Origin: Aurelia coerulea
Taxonomy: Eukaryota > Cnidaria > Scyphozoa > Semaeostomeae > Ulmaridae
Direction: 5' to 3'
Assembly (NCBI GenBank): GCA_039566865.1
Contig: CM076959.1
Coordinates: forward strand, 8,291,501-8,355,500
DNA: 64,000 nucleotides
Shown here: positions 11,985 to 23,950 of the stretch, piece by piece
How the letters are laid out: each line of letters begins with the position of its first letter
Position numbering within the stretch: the first letter of the stretch is position 1
The notes under the pieces: generated by a model
Told to the model about the DNA's origin: nothing
The model's database searches: none
Seen by the model: the letters and a program-made list of their open reading frames with translations, nothing else
Program-made: the position numbers and the translations under genes

Positions 11985-13076
11985 TTATTATAACATTCTT
12001 TAAAGTTGGTTATTAAAAATAGCTCTTCTTCAAGAACTAATAAAGACCAACTATTTACAAAAACAAAAATAAATTACAGTTCATGATAAGAAACGAAAAT
12101 ACCCTAAAATACCCTATTTACAAATTTTGCAACGGCAAGTCTCTCCAATCCATTTTTTTATGCATGACTTAAAAGAACAGACGGAGGTGGCAATTTTTGT
12201 ATCATTGGGCAGGGAATTCCATAATATGCTACCACGAAAAGATAAACTATCGTTGCCATAAGTAGTTGTTTTAGTTTGAGGCAACATCAACAGATTCTTT
12301 GATCGTAGATTGTAATTATTGTCCTTTTCATGGAACATATCCCACAAAAAAGAAGGGTTTTGTTGTGTTAAACTGCTATAAACCTCGAGCATTAACTTTT
12401 GCAAGTTCTTTTGATGAATAGTGCACTCCTTTCCTCTCTGTAACAACTCATCAAAAGAAGATATAAAATCGTTGAAGAGAATTCGAAGCGCTCTCTTATG
12501 GGTGCGATTGAGATCATTATTCGCAACCTTTCCGCAAAACATCCATATCAACGGACAATGATTAAACTGAGACATTATGAATGAGTTGTACAGTAAAAGA
12601 GATTGTTTCTCATCTAAATAATTTGAGACTCTAGAGAAGGCACTGATCTTGTTGTTTGCTTTTTGACATAATTTTGCCACATGTTGGTCGAATTTTAGTC
12701 TCGAGTCTATGGTAATCCCCAATAATCTAACACTACTGACAATATCAACAGATACATTTCCAATATCGAGAACAATATTATCATTTGTCTTCAAACCGAG
12801 TAGCATAACTTGGAATTTTGATGGATTGGCTACCATTTGATTAGTTTTGAACCAAGAGATCGCTTGAGACATATCTTCTTCTAGGTTTGAAGCCACACTT
12901 TCAAAAGTGTCATCACAAGAAAAAATGGTGTTATCATCAGCAAAATTGCACACCTCCGAATGTTCGACGATGTAGATGAAGTCATTGAGAAAAATATTGA
13001 ATAGTAGTGGCCCTAGCACAGAGCCCTGGGGGACACCAGTTTTAATTTGGATGATATAGCGAAATAGGCCAAAAAC
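11985..13076 (-). pseudogene. 5'-truncated LINE (Jockey/CR1 group), RT C-terminal half
   Basis: The reading frame is open from about 13075 to 12114 on the minus strand. It starts inside the RT: GLFRYIIQIKTGVPQGSVLGP, then LLFNIFLNDF, motif C NFADD (ORF residues 25-29), the SRLKFDQHV thumb region, and a C-terminus with SFRGSILWNSLP and a final CRCKICK cysteine cluster. Motif A and the endonuclease are lost by 5' truncation, as is usual for LINE insertions. The 3' region (11985-12113) is A+T-rich. The open frame over about 960 bp suggests a fairly recent copy. It belongs to a different family from the LINEs at 18.8 and 27.6 kb. Confidence 0.88.
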
Positions 13077-13971
13077 AAATAATTGCTAGAAAATTGGGCA
13101 GTAGTGCAGTTGCCCGGAATTTGCTAGCACGAATATACAACAACAACTTTTACGGTCGGTGATTGGACTGAAAACCTTACTTTTTCCGCCCAACACGCAG
13201 TGCCCCGCCCAATCACCACCTGAGAGAGAAAGGCAGAAAGCAGAGAAAGCTGCAGGATTTGTGCTCTACGACCGAGCACTTGGCCACCCCTACATTAGGG
13301 GATTTGTTTTACATTTTTTTTACTTCTTTACTTTTTCTTTTCTTCTATCACTTCTTCTTCTGCTCATCTCATGGATTTTTTTTATTTTCATAAATACATT
13401 TTCATATTTACAATTTTGTTTTACTTCTTGTTTTTACGAACTTTACACCACAATTGCAGAACAACACAACGATACACATACTTATCCAGCCTGGGCCTGC
13501 CAACTATTGATTTTAGCCGTTGTGATATAAAGAGACTAAAATGATGAGGATTGACTGATTGTTAAAAGAACTACGAAATACAAAACAACAAAACTGCAAA
13601 ATCGTATGCCAGAGAGAGTGTTTTTGATGTTGATTTTTGTTTAAATGATGCATCTGTGGAAAAAGAAATGCCCCGTCCTTTGCAAGTTTCATCTGCAAAA
13701 CGTAAAACAGAGGCTTTAAGTATAAACAAGTATTGCTAAAAATGGATTTCCCTTTCAAGTCCTACCACCCAAAAAGAAGGCGGTAAGTTGATTGAAAGCG
13801 ATTAATTATTTGCAGTTAGTGCAACTAGTACAAAAACTAGATGTATAGGCCTTCACATAAAGTAACTTTCAATAGGGAAACTATACTCCCAAAAGGAAGT
13901 CGATTTGGATGCTGCAAACAAGAAACTCCGTTATCCAATCTGAACATAACTAGCAAATCTCGTGGGTTGCC
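13077..13971. other. no confident gene
   Basis: An ORF at 13159-13530 (123 aa, +) has a hydrophobic, Phe/Leu-rich middle, but it comes from a T-rich tract and I do not recognise it. Treated as chance coding. Confidence 0.35.
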
Positions 13972-15295
13972 GTTGTAGGATTGTAGGATTTTTGTGTCAA
14001 AGTCCATTCTATAAGTCCCGAAATAGATGGTTTGCCCATAACTCGGAAATTTTTATATGATACTCTTTCCAATCTTTTCTTATCTTCACCTTTTTGTCTT
14101 TAAGCTACACAATTGGCTGAAAAACAAATTAAACATTGGTACCCATTCATTACGATGGATTTTGAATTCTATTGAATTGTAGGATTTTGCGTAAAGGCCC
14201 ATTCTGTAAGTCCCGAAATAGTAGGTTTATTGCCCTCAAAATGAAGATTTTTATACCGGGTGCGCCAAAATAAACTATGCACTTTTGGCAGGCCACAATA
14301 AATCGTACACAGGACCGATTTTAAAGATTTATGACTTAATCTCTAGCAGAAAGCCTGAATTAGATCCTAGGAGTTTTTGCAAATTTTTCCGTTTTCAGTT
14401 TGTAGAGCTACAAACGAGTTTCTTAAAATTTTTGTTCTCGAAAACACTGAAAACGATAAAAAAACGTTGATCGAATTTTCTAAAGACTCAACATGAATGG
14501 ACAAAGAGAAAACGTTTTCAGCGTGACTTGGGGATTAGGAAATTGATTATTGTAAACTTCTGCACGGGCGTTATTTCAACGATTGGCATGTTGCGAAATT
14601 CTGTATTAGTTACAATAAAGTGCCGCCCCAATAACCGTCACAAACAAAAATGCAACAAGATACCATGCTTGCTGGCCTCATGACGCGTCCTCACTTGATT
14701 TTTTAACCCACTTCACACAGGAACACAGCCTGCACCAAAGCATAAAATTTAATGAAATTACAAAAGGAAAGGCATTTCTTTATATCCTTGAAAATAAAAT
14801 TGCATTTCTCCCAAGATAGTGCGAACTCTCGTACAGCAGCTTACAATTAATCGATTTCTAAATCCCAAATCACCACGAAAAAGTTTTCTCTTTGTCCATT
14901 CATGTCGATTCTTTAGAAAACTTGATCAACGTTTTTTGATCGTTTTCAGTGTTTTCGAAAAAGAAAATTTTAAGAAACTCGCTTGTAGCTCTAAAAACTG
15001 AAAACGGAAAAATTTGCAAGAAATCCTAGAATCTAATTCAGGCTTTCTGCTAGAGATTAAGTCATAAATCTTTAAAATCGGTCCTATGTACGATTTATCG
15101 TGGCCTGCCAAACGTGCATAGTTTATTTTGGCGCACCCGGTATGATATTCTTTCCGATCTTCTTATCTTTTTTTTTCCTTTGTTTTTATTTTTATTTGTT
15201 TTTTGTTTTAAACTACACCTTAGGTGAGATTTAACATTGGTACCCATTGACTGCAATGGATTCAATGCATTGTATTGCACACATATCCTTTTCCC
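13972..15295. repeat. two-copy tandem repeat, second copy split by a MITE
   Basis: A unit of about 200 bp starting GTTGTAGGATTTT and containing AAGTCCCGAAATAG and ACATTGGTACCCATT occurs at about 13972-14172. It recurs from about 14173, where it is interrupted at 14256-15140 and resumes to about 15290. Copy 1 therefore preserves the uninterrupted MITE target (TTTTTATATGATA at about 14053-14065). Confidence 0.75.
14256..15140. mobile_element. TA-flanked MITE with long TIRs (mariner-like, 885 bp)
   Basis: Ends CCGGGTGCGCCAAAATAA and complement are flanked by TA (14254-14255 and 15141-15142). The inverted arms extend more than 200 bp, so the same 61-residue ORF appears at 14285-14470 (+) and 14926-15111 (-); it is an arm artefact. 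The TA duplication fits Tc1/mariner. No transposase is present. The empty site is visible in the upstream tandem copy. Confidence 0.85.
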
Positions 15296-16511
15296 ATATT
15301 CAATAGACAGTAAAGATACTTGCGAATATTTTCATTTCATTTTTTTCATTTGCTTTAATATTTTTGTTTTGGTGAAGTTGTTGCTTCTATACTTCTTCTC
15401 TTCTCTTTATTAGCAGTTTGATACACTTTCAGCCCCCTCTAGGATTCTCCAATTAGTTTCAAGGGAGGACTATCATTCATGCAAACAAAGAGCAGTCCAA
15501 AGAGCTAAACCTGGTTGGCGTATACACTAGATTAATAGAATATTGAAACCCATTCACCAGAGCACATACTTTGAATTTCCTTACTGACCAAAAACTGAAA
15601 AACTGTTTGTTTATCTAAAATCTTTATTCAACTTAGATAATCAAAACCAAATGATAGACATCTCGCAAACTTGTCTTTTGTCTTAAACTTTTGTTTTGTT
15701 TTTGTTTTTTTTCTTGTTATTTGATTTTTTGTTTATAAGAGACATTTTTATATCCATAGTTAGGTTAACTTGAATGGAGTGAATTCCACCTGTCAAGAGA
15801 AAATTTGAACAAATTATTCAAATCTGAAAGAAAAACACTGCATTAGATTCCGAGGGCTAAACTTCAAGGTAACTGCCAAACGTTTCAGTATACACGTTTT
15901 ATTTTACAAGCAACAGGTTTATCAGAATCCAGTACCATGATGACCAAAACTTCAAGAAACTCAAGCACTACCACTCAAGAAATATTAAGAAACTCTAAAT
16001 CTTTTCTAGAATAAGAGTGGTAGATTACGGTTCGATACTCTCTGACAAAGCTACCTTCATTTTTTTTTTCAACTTTAGACTGCAAGAAACAGTAACTTTC
16101 AGCCTTAATTTGCATGGCTTATCTGAGCTGACAATATCAATGCAAAACACAAGCCCTTTCACGATAAGAAGGCTCAACTTCGAACCAAAACACAATTTTT
16201 AGGCCCCAAAAAATAAGAAACTAACCCAGAACATTTTACTGCTGAAACAACCCAACCTTCAAGCGAAACTAAGAGACTTTTAGTATTAAGTGCTGACCCA
16301 AGTTTCCTATAAAAACAAAAAATTAAATTGAAACAAAACAAACAAACAAACAAAAAAATCCATATCCAATCCAAATCCATAAGGTGAGGGCGTTGATAGA
16401 AGCAAAACAATTTTCATTTACAATGATAGCTATTTCCAGACCCGCAGTGTCCGAAAACCTTTGAAAGGAATGTAGATACAAGCACGCATTCCCGAAATGA
16501 GAAATGAATAT
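15296..16511. other. no recognisable feature
   Basis: A+T-rich, with simple (AAAC)-type low complexity at about 16330-16362. The short ORFs show no family resemblance. Confidence 0.45.
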
Positions 16512-16632
16512 GACGACTGAGACCAGTTGAAAAATCGTTGGAGTGCAAGAATGTGATGCTATGCACGTTTTGAAAATACCAAAAATCTTAGCCATTACCA
16601 AATGTTCACAAGACTATAATACCCAAGGCACT
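16512..16632 (+). repeat. 121-bp direct repeat, copy 1
   Basis: By eye identical to 17099-17219, starting GACGACTGAGACCAG and ending CCCAAGGCACT. The pair brackets an RT fragment. The second copy follows the RT in its natural downstream position, so copy 1 probably arose by duplication or rearrangement. Confidence 0.85.
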
Positions 16633-17098
16633 TCCCACGAAGGGAGCAGTTCTGTTATTTTGATGCTAGCTCCAGCACAAGCAGATACATTAATGATTTT
16701 GAGAACTGTCTGGAAAGCAGAACCCAAATATGTATGCCGATGATACATGTGTGAATATCGCGTCGGAAAACCTGAATGAACTTCTAACAGATTTGAAAAA
16801 CGAGCTAGAAAATATATCGAACTGGATGAGGATCAATAAACTTAGTTTGAATTGAATATATGGTTATAAGCCATAGGCGACAATTGAATAGGGTAGGTGA
16901 TGATTTGCCAGATCTTGTCCTCCAAAAGGGTTGACAAGACAAAATATTTAGGAATCAACAATGCCTTACTTGGAAAGAGCAGTACAAAACTATCAAAAAC
17001 AAGCTGAAAGGGGGCTTGAGCTCCCTGAGAAAGCTGAAAGACATCCTTCCGCAAAGGAAATGACCAGGTCTACAAATGAAAGCCACCTTCGCTATGGC
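16633..17098 (+). pseudogene. LINE RT fragment, frameshifted
   Basis: Plus-strand translation in shifting frames gives YINDFENCLES-like residues (16690-16720), NMYADDTCVNIASENLNELL (motif C, 16729-16788), NISNWMRINKLSLN, then EYMVISHRR, DKTKYLGIN and LTWKEQYKTIKNKLKGGLSS up to a stop near 17060, followed by a degraded ESHLRYGD block. This is the palm/thumb order of CR1-like RTs, closest within the window to the LINE at 25.6-27.3 kb. Several frameshifts and stops make it dead. Confidence 0.8.
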
Positions 17099-17219
17099 GA
17101 CGACTGAGACCAGTTGAAAAATCGTTGGAGTGCAAGAATGTGATGCTATGCACGTTTTGAAAATACCAAAAATCTTAGCCATTACCAAATGTTCACAAGA
17201 CTATAATACCCAAGGCACT
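17099..17219 (+). repeat. 121-bp direct repeat, copy 2
   Basis: Second copy of the 16512-16632 repeat, offset 587 bp, with no difference seen by eye. Confidence 0.85.
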
Positions 17220-18589
17220 CAGAACCCCTTATGAAGACTCTACTAGTTCCAAAACAATCCACACAGTCGCCTGTGGAGAAAAATAATGGCAGCGAAACAT
17301 TCTACTACGCGACACTAGCCCAAGCCCTAATCACAAGACGGAATTATAAATGCGTGAAGCCCGAGAACTGGTTTGAAACAAGAGCAAATAATACAGTGTC
17401 CAAAATACAGATTTTTCCAGGTACAATGCTAAAAATCCAACCGGGCGTGGCTTCTGGAAAAGCGCCCAAGCGGTTTTTTTTTAACCGTGAAAATGACTGG
17501 AAAGTCGGGAAAGTCACGATTCAACAAATAACATAAAGCATTACTAGCTCCTGCAAGAATACGGCGAACAGTGTATAAGATTATCTCAAGTGACCAATTA
17601 GAACAGGAGACCGAGTTCGAATTGGGCGAGGCGAGCACAAGCAAACGCGACACGCAGCACAAGGTGGGCAAGTAAACAGTGCATGCAACCCTAAAGGAAA
17701 TGAAATGAAAAGGTCCAAAAGCCCACAAAAGCCCATTTACCTCACTCTGAACCAGCCTGAAAGCTCTACAGTGTCACCGTGCAAAGCTTCAGCAGCAACA
17801 TTTTTAACGCACGATATACTGCATGTCGCGATACCCGCCAGGCCTCAAAACGAGTCGGTCGTCTGATTTTTGGCCAAATCCCAGACCTTTCCCAACATAA
17901 TGCAATTCAAATTGCTCAAAGAGTCAGTCAAAATATGAACAAACATTTAGTAAAGAAAATAAATTAATGGTTGGATCTCACCATGAACGACCAAACAACA
18001 AACCACGCAACATCTTGAATAGGCCACTACCTTCTCAGCGAAAAATAATCTGCGCTCCTCTGGTGCAAACCAGCCTGCTGCTTTGATTATAGACGACTGA
18101 TAAACATGCCAGTATTACCTTTTATATTCCTTTGAACAACAGACATTCCACGTGCAGCCGACATGCACCAACGCAAGAAGTTACTTTCAACGATATTGTC
18201 ACAAAGATAAAGTTGTAAACATTGTCACAAGGGACACAGCCCTATTGACTAAGAAACTAACATCACGTTCCATTAATTGCGATTAAATTTCATTCAATCG
18301 CCATAAAAACATGCTAGTTGCAGATGTAGTCCTGCCGATTGACAAATCTAAGAGACTTTAGCAAGAGAAGCTCGTTAGAACTGAATCGAGACATGCCTGT
18401 TTCGGGAAACCACCGTCGTTAATGGACATGTTTCCAATCATCGCATTAATTTGAAAACGGTGCAAAATGTGACGGATAGAACTCCCGCTCACACGGAAAA
18501 TGTTTTCATAAGATGAGATAAGATGAAATGAGATTCATAAAATGAGAAGTATTCATTTTCTTGAAAACAAAAGAGTATCGAGGGGTGTG
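17220..18589. other. no recognisable feature
   Basis: Slightly higher G+C than its surroundings at 17440-17660. Short ORFs (for example 17231-17536, 101 aa) show no recognisable domain. Nothing is supported. Confidence 0.4.
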
Positions 18590-20645
18590 TGCTCATAAAA
18601 ATAAAAGTTTCCCATTTTTAATTCATTTTAAATTCTTTATACACGGTGGCCCCATCAACCAAGAGTGGCTGCTTTTCAGGGGGCCGTGGCAAAAACCTAC
18701 TTACAATACTACCAAAATTAAAAATAAAAAGAATATTTACAATGTTAAATTAGAATAAATGAAAAATTAAAAGCTATTTACATTTCAGTCTACATTTAAA
18801 AGTAGACAGAGAGGGGGCTAGCTTGACTTCATGCTCCAACTCATTCCAAAGCTTTGATCCACGGAACGAAAATGCTTTTTGGCCATTGCTTGTTTTCATT
18901 CGTGGAGCAAGCAAGTCAGTCTCAGAATTTCTCAAATTTACAATCTCCCTTGTCGAGTTTCTCGTGAATAGAGTAGAGAGGTAAGTGGGCGCGAGACCAC
19001 TTATTGATTTGAAAACAATGGTAGCCGTCTCTTGTTTGATCATGTCGTGGACTGTCGGCCATTTGAGCTCTTTTATCAAGTTTGCTGCTGGTGCATCATA
19101 GCTACTGTTGGTAACTATTCTCGCAGCACGATTTTGTAACTTTTGTAGCGCCAACAGGCGAGAGTCTCCACAGCTACCCCACACAGAGCAACAGTAGCGA
19201 AAATGGGGCTCAACGATACCTCTATACATTTGACTAAGGGTATGCTTTGGAAGCAATTTCTTAGCATATTTTAGGAAACCTAAAGAGCAAGATATCTTTG
19301 AACGTAAAGCCTTGGTATGCTCATCCCACACAAGATGTTTATCAAGTTGTACTCCCAAGTATTTCGCATTATCTACAACATCAATATGCGAATTGCCAAT
19401 GGCGAAAGATGGGGTCGGTACTGATTTGTCTGATATCTTCTTGATATTAGGCCTAGAGCCTATAACCATTGCTTGTGTTTTGATTACATTCAGAGACAGC
19501 TTATTACCTTCAAGCCACTGTTTCAAGGAGTCTAAGTCACTGTTAAGGGTTTCATTAAGCTCGTTGATATCCTTAGAAGAATATGATATACTTGTATCAT
19601 CGGCATACATCGTTACTTCACTGTTTTTAAGAGAAAACGGCAGATCATTTATGTATATGAGGAACAAAAGGGGCCCAAGGCAAGAGCCTTGAGGAACTCC
19701 ACATTTTATTTCTTCCATATTTGAGGCTACCCCATTCACTCTACAAAGCTGCCGCCTATTTTTCAGGTAGGACGAAAACCAGGTATGTTCAAGGCCAATC
19801 ACTCCATACTTTTCTAACTTTTGGAGTAGAATATCGTGATCTACAGTATCGAATGCCTTTTTCAAGTCAATAAAAACTGTAGCAGTGAATCTACCTTTGT
19901 CCATGTTAACATACCAGTCATTTGTAGACTTCAGCAGACAAGTGACAGCGGAGTGTAATGACCTAAACCCAGACTGTTTATAGTATATGAGCTTGTTTTT
20001 ATCTAGATACTCATAAAGCTGGTTAAAAACCAATTTTTCAAATACCCTAGACAAGAAAGGGAGGACTGAAATCGGCCTATAATTTGATCGATCATCAGAT
20101 TGACCACTTTTAAAAATGGGGGCAACTCTAGCAATCTTCCAACAGTCTGGGAATACACCAGTTGCTATAGAAAGATTGAAAATGTTGCAAAGTGATTCAC
20201 CGATGACAGGAAGCGCAATTTTCAAGAAATGATTGGCAATTCCATCAGTGCCAAAACCCAAGGACTTTTTGAATTTTCCAAAGACCTTCTCCACCTGAGC
20301 AATATTTACAGCTTGAAATTAAAACCGCAAATTATGCTCGTTAACAGGGAACCTATTTTCAAGAAGGGGGTTTTCTGTCTGTGGCAGTTTGTCGCTGAGG
20401 TTTTTGCCAATATTGCAGAAAAAATCATTCATCGATTCTGCAATGGCTTTATTGTCGCAGACCTGCTTTCCATCAACATCAAGGGATGCGATTTGCGTGG
20501 TTTTTGATTTTTTGTTCAAAACAAGATTAATGGTCTTCCATGTGTTTTTAAGGTCCCCATTATGCGAAGCAATCTTATTTGAAAAATACTCACGCTTAGA
20601 CTCTGTGTTAAGTTTCGACTCACGCTTAGACCCATCGAACTAGAC
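18590..20645 (-). mobile_element. 5'-truncated CR1/L2-like LINE, best-preserved copy
   Basis: On the minus strand the element runs from a 5' truncation near 20645 to a 3' end near 18600. It contains the RT frame described below and a 3' UTR with the conserved hairpin (GCCACGGCCCCCTGAAAAGC at 18670-18689 pairing with GGGGCCACCGT at 18642-18652). The tail is A+T-rich with ATTCATTTTAAATTC-like repeats rather than poly(A), as in CR1/L2 elements. No clean target duplication was found. Confidence 0.85.
18774..20641 (-). pseudogene. LINE reverse transcriptase, one in-frame stop
   Basis: The frame is open from just inside the truncation (after a TAG at about 20642) to the stop at 18774, apart from one TAA at 20319-20321. 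The 506-residue part after the stop holds NYRPISVLP, motif A FIDLKKAFDTVDH (Asp143), CGVPQGSCLGPLLF (about 198-211), motif C YADD (230-233), NKLSLNVIKTQAM, KYLGVQLD and HFRYCCSVWGSC in the usual order. All visible catalytic Asp residues are intact. The part before the stop (KTTQIASLDVDGKQV and onward) is the linker upstream of the RT. The endonuclease is missing. The element makes cDNA at its target site in living copies; this one lacks that ability because it is truncated. Confidence 0.9.
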
Positions 20646-21237
20646 CTAAATTTTCTTTCCTTCTCGTCTTTCAAGATGTCACCGTTTTTGATAAAGATTT
20701 AAACTTAGCTTTCAGATTGGCACAGTAGCTTTTATATTACGATCTTCATCCACAAAGCAAGTAAATGTTGGTTATCCTATCGCATCGAAAGTCTGATACA
20801 ATCCCAAAACGCCGCAAAACGCTATCCCAATATAAGTAATATAATATTTGAGCAAAAAGAATGTTTATTTTACGACTTGTACCTTTTAAATCCAGCAAAA
20901 GAAAACGAAAAGAAAGAAAACTAGATTGGATGGTTGTTCTCGTGGATTCCCTTGCCGAAGTTACTTTCTAACTTTTCCTCGAGGATTTCCGTACGATTTC
21001 TTGCCAGAAAGATGTCCATTCGGCAGAAATGTTGACCCCCGGAAAAGCCTATTGTCCTTCGAAGCCAGGCCTTGTGTTTCCACTTTTGTCTGCTTTACAA
21101 TAGATTATGACTGTTTGTCGCCTATGAATAATACCTTTCATCTTGCCGACCTCATACTTACAGGCAAACCCCAGGTATACTGGTGCCCCATATTTACAGG
21201 CTCGCGCTACGGTGGACTCTCACTAAATGCGGGGCGC
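20646..21237. other. no confident gene
   Basis: ORF 20926-21249 (107 aa) runs into the next element's TIR and shows no recognisable domain. Nothing else is seen. Confidence 0.4.
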
Positions 21238-21246
21238 AAGGTCCTG

Positions 21247-21760
21247 TAGCCTGCGTGCAGACCCAATATTCTGAAGAAGAAAGGGTCTGCGCAACAACGA
21301 CCAAAAGCTTGCTACCGCACAATTCTGGGTTTCAGGGAAGATAATTTATGCAATCATGAGTTGATTAATTCATGCGTGTCGTTTTGTTGCTGTCACAATA
21401 TGCTGTCACACATTTGTGTTCAGTCGTGTATTGTGTTGTTTGTTCTCGTCACTTGTATGTTTTGGATTGTATTGTGGCTTTTGTTTTGAACGTTTAATTG
21501 TTTATTCGTAAAAGGACCCCAAGAGGACTGGAAAAGGTGTGATTGTTAACGATGTGTTGTCTAGCGTGTTGAAAAACATGTCGTTCGCTATTATCATAGT
21601 CATAAGAGAAAAATTAAGTTTTCTCTTATGACTATGCTATAATTTATCCGTATTCCGAGTAAAATGAATGGCCTAAAGGGATTTGCACTGTGTAGCAAGC
21701 TTTTGGTCGTTGTTGCGCAGACCCTTTCTTCTTCGGAATATTGGGTCTGCGCGCAGGCTA
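21247..21760. mobile_element. TAGCC-ended TIR element (hAT-like), 8-9 bp TSD
   Basis: Ends TAGCCTGCGTGCAGACCC and complement are flanked by the direct repeat AAGGTCCTG (21238-21246 and 21761-21769). The terminal arms (about 65 bp) are inverted copies of each other. An 8-bp duplication would fit hAT; a ninth matching base may be chance. The interior holds an 18-bp perfect stem (21595-21636) but no gene. The 105-bp palindrome at 54264 has the same ends. Confidence 0.82.
21595..21636. repeat. perfect 18-bp stem-loop
   Basis: CATAGTCATAAGAGAAAA (21595-21612) pairs perfectly with 21619-21636 around a 6-base loop. It lies in the middle of the TAGCC element. Function unknown; it may be the remnant of a nested palindromic insertion. 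Confidence 0.85.
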
Positions 21761-21840
21761 AAGGTCCTGTCGGTCAGCGGCAAAACATAGGCTAATTCAG
21801 TCTTGCTGATAATACGTCCTTCTTGCTTGTGGCCGATATC

Positions 21841-23328
21841 GGCCAGGTCTAAAACGCGGACACCGCGGACATCGCGGACATCGCGGACATATCTGCGCCA
21901 TTTGCAAGTCCGCGTTTTAGGTTTTTCCCTATGTAAAAACCTAAAACGCGGACATCGCGGAAATTTTCTAATTCTTCGCAATAAAGTGTTGATAAGCACG
22001 CTTCTACGATCTTTGTGCACACCGCTCCACAGAGAGTCACGGAGGGTTAGTTGTTGGCGATTTCTTCATGTCCGCGAAATCAATGTCCGCGTTTTAGGTT
22101 TTTACATAGGGAAAAACCTAAAACGCGGACATCGCGGACATTTTCCAATTCTTCGAAATAAAGTGTTGATAAGTACGTTTCTACAAACTTTATTAAGAAA
22201 CACAAGTAAAAAGTAACTGAACCAAATGAAATACACAGATCAACGAGGGAAAAATCTTGGTGTAACCTATTTGTATTTGTTACCTTTACGGAAAACTACT
22301 TGAACTTGATCTTGATGCCAGATAGGCACCCTCCATTGCCACATCTAAGAAAAGAGTCAAAACTGTGATGACAATTCTTATTTTATTAACTAGTATGTAG
22401 AACTTATATTTTGACTTGTAAATGCTTTTGCAACGTCCCCCTGAAAAGCAGTTCTCGTGGACTGACGGGGCTCCGTCTTCAAGAAAAATCCGGAAAAAAT
22501 CTCTAAAAATCCTATTGTTTTAGAAATTATCGTACGCCTTTTTCGAAAGAGTGACACACCCCTCGCACAGGTCACTCAAAATGTTTTGACATTGTACAGT
22601 AATAGCAACTGTTGGGAAATATTTTTAGAGGGAATTATGTTATTTACTTGTTTTGAGATCTTACTAAGTAGTTTGTGAGCTCTTTCTGCAAAACTAAATG
22701 AATTCTACATTTCCGACATTAAAAACATAAGAAACACATAAGAAACTTTTGGTAATAAAATGACCAGAAAATTTCAGAAACTGCCTTCCATCACAAGACC
22801 ATAGTTCTCAGCTAAAAAATGTCTTCTAAATTTCGTTTTATTTCGATGAATTATAAAATGTCCGCGATGTCCGCGTTTTAGGTTTTTCCCTATGTGAAAA
22901 CCTAAAACGCGGACATTGATTTCGCGGACATGAAGAAAATCGCCAACAACTATCTCTCCGCGAGTCTCTATGAAGCGGTGTGCATAAAGATTGTGCAAGC
23001 GTGGTTTTCAACACTTTATTTCGAAGAATTAGAAAATGTCCGCGATGTCCGCGTTTTAGGTTTTGCCCTATGTGAAAACCTAAAACGCGGACATTGATTT
23101 CGCGGACATGAAGAAAATCGCCAACAACTAACTCTCCGTGACTCTCTGTGAAGGGGTGTGCATAAAGATCGTGGAAACGTGGTTATCAACACTTTATTTC
23201 AAAGAATTGGAAAATGTCCGCGTTTTAGGTTTTTCCCTATGTGAAAACCTAAAACGCGGACTTGCAAATAACGCGGACATGTCCGCGATGTCCGCGATGT
23301 CCGTGATGTCCGCGTTTTAGACCTGGCC
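21841..23328. mobile_element. TIR element of GCGGACATC repeats and hairpins (MULE-like, 1.49 kb)
   Basis: Ends GGCCAGGTCTAAAACGCGG and complement are flanked by GGCCGATATC (21831-21840 and 23329-23338), a 9-10 bp duplication as in Mutator-like elements. Each end has four tandem 9-bp GCGGACATC units (one or two with a substitution). Inside are five copies of a hairpin whose 15-19 bp arms are GTCCGCGTTTTAGGTTTTT-like (from about 21908, 22088, 22870, 23049 and 23217). The arms also share a stretch containing AAAGTGTTGATAAG. The centre carries a LINE 3' end. No transposase ORF is present. Confidence 0.85.
22400..22495 (+). mobile_element. isolated LINE 3' end
   Basis: ACGTCCCCCTGAAAAGCAG (22434-22452) followed by GACGGGGCTCCGT (22463-22475) and TTCAAGAAA is the 3' hairpin shared by the LINEs at 1.5, 18.6 and 28.6 kb. 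No RT sequence is attached, so this is a very short 5'-truncated insertion inside the MULE-like element. Confidence 0.7.
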
Positions 23329-23338
23329 GGCCGATATC

Positions 23339-23950
23339 GCTGCTTTTCGCGCCAAAATATTTGCGGCCTGACTAGAAAACATTCTATAGATTAACTACAG
23401 AATCCCTAATGTCGTGCCATCCGTTAAATGAAAACGTGGTAGCCTCGTTTTGATGTAAAATATCCAGTGCTCATACCGTGATTAGTCTAAATGCCCTTAC
23501 CAAGAAGAAGAGCCCAACGAATTAAGGAAAGAAAAGTGAAAAATGACTGGTGATTACATGGATATTTTAATGTTTAAAGTAGATAATTACAACTAGAGTG
23601 CAACTGGAGATAACTGCATAACACTCTGGATACAGTTGTTGGTGGAAATTGATGGAAACAAGTGGCTATCGCTCGGAAACCAGTTTTTTAGATCATGTCA
23701 ACAAGGAGGTAGGCCTAATGAAATGGAGCTGGTTTCGGGTATTTATGGGATGTCGGGTATTTTGGGACATTATTAAATAAATGAAGCTTAGGGGCTTGGA
23801 GATGGGAAAGAAACTTGTTAATTTCACTTGATGAAAGCATTTATACCTCTTCTGTCATATGTTAGGCTCCTGTTGTTAGCATTTTGTTAGGCTCCTAGTC
23901 ATGTGTAGCATTTTGTGTACTCTTCGTCCAGGTTGGAAACTTGCATTCAC
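23339..23950. other. no recognisable feature
   Basis: Spacer with no gene or repeat structure that I can support. Confidence 0.45.

Noticed and set aside
13159..13530. 123-residue membrane-protein-like ORF
   Set aside because: The hydrophobicity comes from a T-rich tract, and no homology or conserved start was recognised.
20926..21249. 107-residue ORF as a gene
   Set aside because: It extends into the TIR of the next transposon and has no recognisable domain.
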